The position numbers and the translations under genes are program-made. The notes beneath the pieces are model-generated. The model worked only from the letters and a program-made list of their open reading frames with translations, was not told the DNA's origin and did not search any database. From CAIKMD01 sp035277525 (GTDB lineage: Bacteria; Pseudomonadota; Alphaproteobacteria; ATCC43930; CGMCC-115725), in contig DATEKH010000160.1 in NCBI GenBank assembly GCA_035277525.1, forward strand, positions 1-9,890: 9,890 bases of DNA. Reading direction: 5' to 3'. Positions 1-5,352 of the stretch are shown piece by piece (within the stretch, counting starts at the first letter, position 1; every line of letters starts with the position of its first letter).

Positions 1-346
1 CGATCGTGCCGAGCGCGAAGATCAGGGCGCCGAGCGCATAGCCGCGGCGCGCGCCGAAATGACTCCAGACCGGCCCGGTCGACGAGGCGCCGATGATCGA
101 GCCGATCGTGTAGAGCATCGCCGCCCAGGTGTAATAGGCGGCGCCGCCGATATCGGTGACGATGGTCGGCATGATGATGGCGATGACGAGGACCTGGGTC
201 GCGTGCAGCGCGATGCCGCCGATGATCAGCGTCGAGTAGAGCGCGTGCCCGCCGCGGAACAGCTCGGCCCAGGAGCCCTTCTCGGAAGCCTCGTCTGCGC
301 GCCCGGCCCGTTGGGGCGCGGCCTCGCCCGCGGTCGTGTCGCCCAT
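1..346 (-). CDS. MFS transporter, N-terminal part (runs off left edge)
   Basis: Partial gene; about 115 N-terminal residues are visible. After about 32 polar residues come hydrophobic segments consistent with the first membrane helices of a major facilitator superfamily transporter: one containing LIIGGIALHATQVLVIAIIM, then YYTWAAMLYTIGSIIGAS. The following loop, GPVWSHFGARRGYALG, looks like a variant of MFS motif A, the helix 2-3 loop normally GxxxDRxGRR; here the usual Asp is replaced by Ser-His and only FGARRG is well kept. An inner-membrane permease is therefore likely, but the substrate cannot be told. The ATG at 346 has no clear Shine-Dalgarno sequence. An in-frame ATG at 433 would add 29 Arg/Ala/Gly-rich residues and has only a weak GAG upstream, so I prefer 346. 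The gene is divergent from the OsmC gene. Confidence 0.8.
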   Translation of the reverse strand, partial: MGDTTAGEAAPQRAGRADEASEKGSWAELFRGGHALYSTLIIGGIALHATQVLVIAIIMPTIVTDIGGAAYYTWAAMLYTIGSIIGASSTGPVWSHFGARRGYALGALIFALGTI

Positions 347-450
347 GCGCAGTCTTGGGTCTGTTGTTGCGCCCGATGGCGCGATCTTATCCGCCGCGGC
401 TCGCCCCGCGCCAGCTTTCCGGGGGCGTGACATGGCAGCTCTGCGCCCGT

Positions 451-510
451 TAGAGCATGATCTACTAGGGTTGAAGCGCAGACGATTCCATCCCAGGAGA
501 TCATGCTCTA
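451..510. repeat. Palindromic intergenic repeat with perfect 13-bp arms
   Basis: The arms TAGAGCATGATCT (451-463) and AGATCATGCTCTA (498-510) are exact reverse complements around a 34-nt centre. The arms resemble the GAGCATGATC/GATCATGCTC ends of repetitive extragenic palindromes that are common in Hyphomicrobiales genomes. That family link is from memory and not tested here. The repeat lies in the spacer between the divergent MFS and OsmC genes, so it could fold in either transcript's leader or simply be a dispersed repeat. Confidence 0.75.
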
Positions 511-547
511 GGGTCGCGCATGAGCTCCAGCCGATGCGAGGATTTCG

Positions 548-970
548 ATGACTGACATGGCCGAGCCCGCGGTTCTCGTCAGCGAGAGCGGCAACGGGCC
601 TTATGCGCAATTCGTCACCATTGGCCATCATGTCTTCGGCGCCGACGAGCCCTTGAACGCCGGCGGGCGCGACACCGGCCCGTCGCCTTACGAGCTGCTG
701 ATGGCGGCGCTCGGCGCGTGCACGGCGATGACCGTGCGCATCTATGCCCAGCGCCACAACTGGCCGCTCGAGAAAGTCTCGGTGGCATTGAGCCACGAAA
801 AAGTGGCGGGGCCCGAGGGCGCGGGCAAGATCGACCGCTTCAGCCGCGCGGTCACGCTTTCGGGCGCGCTCGATGACGCGCAGCGCCAGCGCCTGCTCGA
901 GATCGCCACGCGCTGTCCGGTGAGCCAGACCCTGCAGCGCCCCTCGCTGGTGGAGACGCGGCTGACCTAG
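548..970 (+). CDS. OsmC/Ohr-family peroxiredoxin-like protein
   Basis: 140 aa, a full-length OsmC-family protein. These are cytoplasmic thiol peroxidases that reduce organic hydroperoxides with a pair of cysteines. The hallmark block GPSPYELLMAALGACTAMT carries Glu49 and the first cysteine, Cys58; the second, Cys123, is in ATRCPVSQTL. This matches the family spacing, so both redox residues are present. The N-terminal part (about residues 7-45) forms the expected beta region ending in NAGGRDTGPSP, and the C-terminal region ends shortly after the second cysteine. Start: ATG 548 has GAGGAT at 538-543; an ATG three codons later (557) is less well placed. The gene is divergent from the MFS gene and convergent with the DinB gene. 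Whether it acts on organic peroxides (Ohr-like) or has a broader YhfA/OsmC role cannot be decided. Confidence 0.93.
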   Translation: MTDMAEPAVLVSESGNGPYAQFVTIGHHVFGADEPLNAGGRDTGPSPYELLMAALGACTAMTVRIYAQRHNWPLEKVSVALSHEKVAGPEGAGKIDRFSRAVTLSGALDDAQRQRLLEIATRCPVSQTLQRPSLVETRLT

Positions 971-1005
971 GGCCCAGTTGCAAGAGGCTGCAAGTCGATC
1001 GCGCG

Positions 1006-1112
1006 TCCTTCGACTGCGCGCTTCGCGCGCGCTCAGGGGTGAGGGAAAATTTTTGTGGCATCAAAAGTAGATGCCATTCGCCAAATCCACCTCATCCCGA
1101 GCGAAGTCGAGG
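1006..1112. repeat. Imperfect inverted-repeat region between convergent genes
   Basis: The left part (1006-1044) reads from CCTTCGACT through CGCTCAGGGGTGAGG and contains its own small hairpin, GCGCG-CTT-CGCGC (1016-1028). The right part (1090-1112) reads CCTCATCCCGAGCGAAGTCG and onward and is close to the reverse complement of the left. Such CCTCATCC..GAGC..GTCGA blocks resemble dispersed palindromic repeats of alphaproteobacteria (recollection, not searched). Located between the 3' ends of the OsmC and DinB genes. Confidence 0.55.
1056..1076 (-). terminator. Stem-loop, possible terminator of the DinB gene
   Basis: TGGCATC (1056-1062) and GATGCCA (1070-1076) form a perfect 7-bp stem with a 7-nt loop. 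Read on the minus strand, about 80 nt beyond the DinB stop codon, the stem is followed by CAAAAATTTT. This gives a short T-run, but one offset from the stem, so the terminator call is weak. On the plus strand it follows the OsmC gene without a T-tract. Confidence 0.35.
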
Positions 1113-1155
1113 CACGAGCGGCTCTGCAGCGGCGCCTCAGCCGCGCAATGGTCGA

Positions 1156-1671
1156 TCAGTCCGCCGCTGCCTTCGCCATCTCGCGCGTGAAGACCGGCAA
1201 ATCGGTCTCGGGCGGGCGCGCCGGCACCTGAAAGAAGAGATCGCATACCCAGCCGCGGTGATAGGTCGAGTGGTTGACGACGTGCAGCAGAATCTCGCCG
1301 CGCGTCATCACCCCCTTATTCCCGGTGGTGAGGGTGAAGGCGACCGGCTCATCGAGGCTCGCCTCGCTCTGACGCGCGGCCCAGTCGAGATACCATTTGT
1401 CGATATCTTGCTGCGCGCGCCAGAGCTCGGCGAGCTCGGGATGGAGCACATCGTCGCGCCGCGTGAAGCCGTGCGGCCGGCCTTCCAAGTGCGCCTGCCA
1501 CATCAGATCGATCACATAGAGGTGATTGAGCGTGCCGATCATGGTCTTGAAGAGGCTCGGGCGCTCTTTCTTGGCTTCGCCCGGCGGCAGCGCGGCCACC
1601 GCGTCGAACAGCACCTTGTTGGCCCAAGCGTTGTAACGCGCGAGCTTCTTCGCATCGCTGAGGGTGGTCAT
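1156..1671 (-). CDS. DinB-family protein (metal-dependent four-helix protein)
   Basis: 171 aa, the usual length for the DinB/YfiT superfamily of metal-binding four-helix-bundle proteins, which include bacillithiol- and mycothiol-dependent S-transferases. Most members have no known reaction. The N-terminus, LARYNAWANKVLFDAVAALP, is the classic first helix of the family. The three expected metal-ligand histidines are visible: His50 in TLNHLYVID, and His134 and His138 in HVVNHSTYHRGWV. Start: ATG 1671 is preceded by GGGAG at good spacing. A longer reading from 1938 is open but crosses the region containing the divergent TRAP promoter and looks non-coding. The gene is divergent from dctP. The cofactor thiol and substrate are unknown; the name DinB (damage-inducible) does not itself imply a DNA-repair role. 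Confidence 0.9.
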   Translation of the reverse strand: MTTLSDAKKLARYNAWANKVLFDAVAALPPGEAKKERPSLFKTMIGTLNHLYVIDLMWQAHLEGRPHGFTRRDDVLHPELAELWRAQQDIDKWYLDWAARQSEASLDEPVAFTLTTGNKGVMTRGEILLHVVNHSTYHRGWVCDLFFQVPARPPETDLPVFTREMAKAAAD

Positions 1672-1769
1672 GGCGGGGCTCCCGGGTGGCGCGGCCGGCC
1701 TCGGCCGCGCGTTCATCCTAAGCCCAAGCCAAACAGCAAGGAAAGCGCAAGGGCGTCGGCGAAGGGCGA

Positions 1770-1797
1770 TTGGCAATCTCACGCCGAGGCGTATAGT
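1770..1797 (+). promoter_or_regulatory. Candidate sigma-70 promoter of the TRAP operon
   Basis: TTGGCA (1770-1775) and TATAGT (1792-1797) are separated by 16 bp. This is a good match to a housekeeping promoter, sited so that transcription would begin near 1804, about 50 nt before the dctP start codon. No regulator gene is adjacent and no clear operator was seen around it. Confidence 0.55.
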
Positions 1798-1856
1798 GGG
1801 CGCCAATGCCGATGGGACGAGCAAGCAGCGCCCGCGGCACCCGGGGGAGGAACAGC

Positions 1857-2879
1857 ATGCCGCAACACTCAATCGCCGCATCCGCGCGCGGGCACTTGGC
1901 CGCCGCGCTCGGCCTCTGCGTGATCGCGTTTCATCCATCGGCCGCCGCGGCGGCCGATTTCGTGATGAAGTTCGGCACCGCGACCATGAACGAGACGCAG
2001 CATCAATACATCAAGTTCTACAAGGAGGCGCTCGAGCAGGCCTCCAAGGGCCGCATCGAGGTCCAGATCTATCCCAACAGCCAGCTCGGCCCGATTCCGC
2101 GCGAGATCGAGGGCGTGCAGCTCGGCAGCATCCAGGCCTATATCGGCCCGGTCGATTTCTTCGTCGGCGTCGATCCGCGCTACGGCGTCTTCAGCGCGCC
2201 GATGGTGTTCAAGGACGACGCCAACGCGGCGGCGACGATCCACGATCCGGCGCTGCGCCAGGAAATGCTCGCGATCGTTTCCGCCAAGAACATGATGGGC
2301 ATGGCCACCTTGAGCCTCGGCGCCTCCGATTACGCCGCGCGCAAGCCGATCCTGCGGCTCGCCGATTTCGCGGGCAAGAAGCTCCGCATCAACGGCACCG
2401 ATCTCGAGCGCGCGAAGATGAGCCGGCTGGGCGCGACCGGGATCGCCATGCCCTTGTCGGAGGTCATGCCCGCGCTCGATCAGGGCACGATCGACGGCAC
2501 GATCAGCGGCCTCTCCGTCTTCGTCGCCTTCAAGATGACCGATCTCGTCAAGGTGGTGTCGGTGACGAACGACACCTTCATCATCTCGATCGCGGTGGTG
2601 AGCAAGCCCTGGCTTTCGACCTTGCCGCCCGATCTGCAAAAGCTGGTGGTCGAGACCGGCGGCGCGATCGAGGCCAAGTCGCAGGCCTGGGAAGTCGAGT
2701 TCTCGAAGAAGCTCGAGAAGGATTGGGAAGGCATGGGCGGGCAGGTTCATCTCCTCCCGGCCGAGGACGTCGCCAAGATGCGCACGCTGCTGCCGGGCGC
2801 GGCCGACGAGGTGGTGAAGGACAAGCCGGCGGTGCGCGACATGCTGGCGCAGGTGCGCGCGGTCGCGGCCAAACATTGA
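1857..2879 (+). CDS. dctP: TRAP transporter substrate-binding protein (DctP type)
   Basis: 340 aa periplasmic binding protein of a tripartite ATP-independent periplasmic (TRAP) transporter. It captures the substrate, usually an organic acid, and delivers it to the membrane subunits. Residues 1-33 form a signal peptide (hydrophobic AAALGLCVIAF, then an Ala-rich site before DFVMKFGT). The mature protein begins with the typical FGTATMNETQHQ beta strand. The DFAGKKLRI segment carries Arg177, at the position of the family's conserved carboxylate-binding arginine. EVMPALDQGTIDGTISG is the characteristic DctP hinge-region motif. Start: ATG 1857 follows GGGGGAGG (1843-1850) by 6 nt and gives a normal signal peptide; the in-frame ATG at 1806 would add 17 unneeded residues and sits close to the promoter. 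First gene of dctPQM. The substrate cannot be told from sequence. Confidence 0.94.
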   Translation: MPQHSIAASARGHLAAALGLCVIAFHPSAAAAADFVMKFGTATMNETQHQYIKFYKEALEQASKGRIEVQIYPNSQLGPIPREIEGVQLGSIQAYIGPVDFFVGVDPRYGVFSAPMVFKDDANAAATIHDPALRQEMLAIVSAKNMMGMATLSLGASDYAARKPILRLADFAGKKLRINGTDLERAKMSRLGATGIAMPLSEVMPALDQGTIDGTISGLSVFVAFKMTDLVKVVSVTNDTFIISIAVVSKPWLSTLPPDLQKLVVETGGAIEAKSQAWEVEFSKKLEKDWEGMGGQVHLLPAEDVAKMRTLLPGAADEVVKDKPAVRDMLAQVRAVAAKH

Positions 2880-2883
2880 GGCG

Positions 2884-2921
2884 GGCGCGCGCGGCGGCGC
2901 AGCGTCCCTCCCGGCCGCGCC
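2884..2921 (+). promoter_or_regulatory. GC-rich stem-loop between dctP and dctQ
   Basis: The 43-nt gap can fold in two overlapping registers: GGCGCG (2884-2889) with CGCGCC (2916-2921), or GCGCGGC (2889-2895) with GCCGCGC (2914-2920). No T-tract follows. A structure here could protect the 3' end of dctP mRNA or lower read-through, giving more binding protein than membrane subunit, as TRAP systems require. The function is inferred. Confidence 0.4.
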
Positions 2922-2922
2922 G

Positions 2923-3435
2923 ATGATCGAGACGCTTGCCCGCGGCGCCAGGGCGGCGATGGTGCTTTTGCGCTGGGCGTCGGGGCTTCTGCTGCTGGCG
3001 AGCGTCGGCATCAACTTCGCCAACATCATCGGCCGCTATTTCTTCTCGGTCTCGCTGCAATGGGCCGAGGAGATGATGCTGTTCCTCATGGTCGGCTGCG
3101 TCTTTCTCGGCATCGGCCTCGTCGGCTGGTCGGGCCGCCACATCCGCATGGACGTGATCGTGTCGCTGCTGCCGCCGCGCGGCCGCCGCGCGATGGAGCT
3201 CTTCGCCGACCTCGTCGTGATCGCGACGAGCCTCGCCCTCGCGGTCATTGCGCTGCCGGCCATCCGCATGCTCGCCGTCTTCGATCAGCGCAGCCAGGCG
3301 GCGAACATTCCGCTGGCGATCCCGCAGGCGATGGTGCCGCTGGGCTTGACCCTCATGGCGCTGCTCGTCGCCATCCGTCTCATCGCCGGCGCGCGCAAAA
3401 ACGGCGCGCCGGGCGCAACGCCGCCGGAGCGCTGA
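2923..3435 (+). CDS. dctQ: TRAP transporter small membrane subunit (DctQ)
   Basis: 170 aa, with four predicted membrane helices at about residues 13-35, 50-68, 92-114 and 133-156, as in DctQ small subunits. Two family signatures are clear: NIIGRYFFSVSLQWAEE at the end of helix 1, and GRHIRMDVI after helix 2. DctQ packs against DctM in the inner membrane and is needed for sodium-driven uptake. The start ATG 2923 lies 43 nt after dctP and has no recognisable Shine-Dalgarno sequence; the GC-rich hairpin just before it may modulate translation. It ends in a polar tail rich in Ala, Gly and Pro. It lies between dctP and dctM in the standard operon order, with 19 nt to dctM. Confidence 0.94.
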   Translation: MIETLARGARAAMVLLRWASGLLLLASVGINFANIIGRYFFSVSLQWAEEMMLFLMVGCVFLGIGLVGWSGRHIRMDVIVSLLPPRGRRAMELFADLVVIATSLALAVIALPAIRMLAVFDQRSQAANIPLAIPQAMVPLGLTLMALLVAIRLIAGARKNGAPGATPPER

Positions 3436-3454
3436 GGGCGCGGAGCGGGGCGGC

Positions 3455-4738
3455 ATGTCGGCCGAAATGTTCGTCTATTTCGTGCTGCCGGCCATCCTTC
3501 TGGTGCTGGGCCTGCCGATCTTCGTCGTGCTGGTGCTGACCTCGCTCACCGCGGTCCTCTTCGTCGCGCATGTGCCGCTGACGACGATCCAGACCTACAT
3601 GTTCGGCAGCCTCGACAATTTTCCGCTCCTCGCCGTGCCGTTCTTCGTGCTCGCGGGCGAGATCATGGGCCAGGGCGGGATCGCGCGCCGCGTCGTCGCT
3701 TGGGTGGTGTCGATCATCGGCGGCATTCGCGGCTCGCTCGCGGTCACCACCGTCGCCTCCTCCGAGCTGTTCGGCGCGATGGCGCATACCTCGGTCGGCA
3801 CCGTGGTCGCGGTCGGCCGGCTGCTCCATCCCTCGCTGACCGAGCAGGGTTATGGCGAGCGCTTCGCCGTGAGCCTCATCACCTCCTCGGGCGCGGTGGC
3901 GGTGATCATCCCGCCCTCGATCTCGATGATCCTCTACGCCATGACGGCGGAGCAATCGGCGATCCGGCTGTTCACCGCCGGCATCCTGCCGAGCATTTTG
4001 ATCGGCCTGATCGACGCGGCCTATGTGCTGATCTATGCGCGCGTCAAGGCGGTGCCGCTCTCGGCGCCGGCGCGCTGGGCCAATATCTGGGCCTCGACCA
4101 AGGAGGCGAGCTGGGCGATCGGCACGGTGGTCGTCATTTTTGGCGGCATCTATGGCGGCGTCTTCACCCCGACCGAGGCGGCGGGCGTCGCCGTGGTCTA
4201 TTCGCTCGTCGTCGCCATGGCGATCTATCGCGAGATTGGGTGGCGCGACCTGTGGCGCGTGGTCACCGCCTCGGTCTTCCTCATCGCGCAGATTCTCATC
4301 ATCGTCACCACCGCCGGGATCTATTCCTTTCTCATGACGACGAGCGGCATGCCGCAGCACATCATCGCCGCGATCGATGCCATGCATCTGCCGGAATGGG
4401 AAATCCTGCTGATGGTCAATGTCGGGCTGCTGCTCGCGGGCAGCTTTCTCGAGCCGCCGGCGGCGATCCTGATCCTGACGCCGCTGCTCCTGCCGATCGT
4501 CGAGGCCGCCGGCGTCAACGCCATCCATTTCGGCATCATCATGGCGGTGAATTTGAGCATCGGGCTCTACACCCCGCCCTTCGGCCTCAATCTCTTCGCC
4601 GCGCGCGCGATCTTCGACACGCCCTTGGGAACGATCTATCGCGGCGTGCTGCCGTTCGTCGCGCTCAACTTCGCGGCCATGATGATCATCACCTATGTGC
4701 CGGCGATCTCGATGGCGCTGATCGGGCATCTGCGCTGA
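3455..4738 (+). CDS. dctM: TRAP transporter large permease subunit (DctM)
   Basis: 427 aa, the normal length for the DctM large subunit, which forms the sodium-coupled transport channel in the inner membrane. It is strongly hydrophobic throughout, with about a dozen membrane segments. Family landmarks are in order: FPLLAVPFFVLAGEIMGQGG (about 56-75), SGAVAVIIPPSISMILYAM (about 145-163, the helical hairpin with Ile-Pro-Pro), GGVFTPTEAAG (about 234-244) and LYTPPFGLNLF (371-381). The pseudo-symmetric repeat around these motifs is typical. Start ATG 3455 has GGAG at 3442-3445. It is the last gene of the operon; a large inverted repeat begins 18 nt after the stop. The substrate is not predictable from this subunit. 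Confidence 0.95.
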   Translation: MSAEMFVYFVLPAILLVLGLPIFVVLVLTSLTAVLFVAHVPLTTIQTYMFGSLDNFPLLAVPFFVLAGEIMGQGGIARRVVAWVVSIIGGIRGSLAVTTVASSELFGAMAHTSVGTVVAVGRLLHPSLTEQGYGERFAVSLITSSGAVAVIIPPSISMILYAMTAEQSAIRLFTAGILPSILIGLIDAAYVLIYARVKAVPLSAPARWANIWASTKEASWAIGTVVVIFGGIYGGVFTPTEAAGVAVVYSLVVAMAIYREIGWRDLWRVVTASVFLIAQILIIVTTAGIYSFLMTTSGMPQHIIAAIDAMHLPEWEILLMVNVGLLLAGSFLEPPAAILILTPLLLPIVEAAGVNAIHFGIIMAVNLSIGLYTPPFGLNLFAARAIFDTPLGTIYRGVLPFVALNFAAMMIITYVPAISMALIGHLR

Positions 4739-4756
4739 GAGCGGCGCGCCTGCTCA

Positions 4757-4856
4757 CCCTCACCCTGTCCCTCTCCCGCTGCGCGGGCGAGGGGACGCGC
4801 GTTGAGATCGCTGAAGCTGCGTCCCCTCTCCCATGAGATGAGGGACAGGGTGAGGG
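4757..4856. repeat. Large nested inverted repeat, likely bidirectional terminator or REP element
   Basis: The outer arms CCCTCACCCTGTCCCTC (4757-4773) and GAGGGACAGGGTGAGGG (4840-4856) are perfect 17-bp complements. Inside them, GAGGGGACGC (4789-4798) pairs exactly with GCGTCCCCTC (4819-4828). The element fills the gap between the convergent dctM and lipoprotein genes and ends 3 bp before the lipoprotein stop codon. CCCTCACCCTGTCCCTC-type repeats recur in intergenic regions of many proteobacteria (recollection). Its position fits a transcript-end barrier for both directions; there is no T-tract. Confidence 0.8.
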
Positions 4857-4859
4857 GTC

Positions 4860-5273
4860 TCAGCCTTTGGGCACGCCGGCCGATGCGGCGGTCATGATGC
4901 AATCGAAGCGCTGAGTCTTGACCGCGCCGCCCGAGACACGGCTCGCGGCCTGCGCCTCGCGGCCAAAGGCCAGGCATTGCTGGCCCGCGATCTGCGCGAT
5001 TTCCTGGTGCGAATAACGGTGCGGATTCCACCGAACCGTCACCTGATGCGGCGGCGGTGGCGGGCTGAAGGATTGCGCGAGGGTCGGCGTAGCCTGATCC
5101 GGCCAGCTGAAATCGAGCGCCAAGCCGGATTTGCCGGGTTGCGGCTCTGGCGCGGCGCAGCCGGCAAGCGCGGCCAGGAGCAGCAGCGCCGCGCCGAAAC
5201 CGACAAGGCAAGACCCGCGCCGTGTTCTCGGCGACGCGAGCCTGGTGCGCGGGGTTGCGCTTTGTTGCATCAT
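4860..5273 (-). CDS. Small cysteine-containing lipoprotein, function unknown
   Basis: 137 aa. Residues 1-39 form a lipoprotein signal: a basic N-terminus (RTRLASPRTRRG), a hydrophobic core (GFGAALLLLAALAG) and a lipobox LAGC with the lipidated cysteine at 39. Residues after the cysteine are not Asp, so outer-membrane sorting is possible by the Lol +2 rule. The mature part has a Pro-rich stretch (SPPPPPHQVTV, about 70-80), then a compact domain RYSHQEIAQIAGQQCLAFGR. Cys100 and Cys125 (in QRFDC) could form a disulphide in the periplasm. I recall similar short alphaproteobacterial lipoproteins of unknown role, but no named family. Start ATG 5273 has GGAAG just upstream; the next codon is also ATG. 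It lies 79 bp downstream of the HtrA gene on the same strand, with a hairpin between them. Confidence 0.75.
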   Translation of the reverse strand: MMQQSATPRTRLASPRTRRGSCLVGFGAALLLLAALAGCAAPEPQPGKSGLALDFSWPDQATPTLAQSFSPPPPPHQVTVRWNPHRYSHQEIAQIAGQQCLAFGREAQAASRVSGGAVKTQRFDCIMTAASAGVPKG

Positions 5274-5311
5274 CAGCTTCCGGCGCGTCGTCTGATTTCG
5301 CTTCGCACGAC

Positions 5312-5338
5312 GCGAGCGCGCTCATCGCGCGCGCTCGC
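5312..5338 (-). terminator. Perfect 10-bp hairpin after the HtrA gene
   Basis: GCGAGCGCGC (5312-5321) and GCGCGCTCGC (5329-5338) are exact complements around a 7-nt loop. The stem begins about 15 nt beyond the HtrA stop codon on the minus strand. It is very stable but lacks a following T-run, so it may be a transcript-end stabiliser or a weak attenuator before the lipoprotein gene rather than a full intrinsic terminator. Confidence 0.5.
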
Positions 5339-5352
5339 TGTGCTATGCCTGA

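Noticed and set aside
226..504. Minus-strand open frame overlapping the MFS start region
   Set aside because: Different frame from the MFS gene, Arg/Pro-rich with no motif, and it would run through the palindromic repeat at 451-510.
1672..1938. N-terminal extension of the DinB protein to 260 residues
   Set aside because: The extension is Arg/Ala/Pro-rich without family similarity, overlaps the divergent promoter and dctP start, and the ATG at 1671 has a good ribosome-binding site.
1664..2926. Long open frame on the plus strand overlapping dctP in another frame
   Set aside because: Arg/Gly/Ala-rich translation without any domain. It is the frame-shifted shadow of dctP, whose frame has a signal peptide and family motifs.
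3380..4729. Long minus-strand open frame opposite dctM
   Set aside because: The translation is His/Asp/Arg/Glu-rich, as expected for the antisense of a hydrophobic high-GC gene; dctM motifs settle the coding strand.
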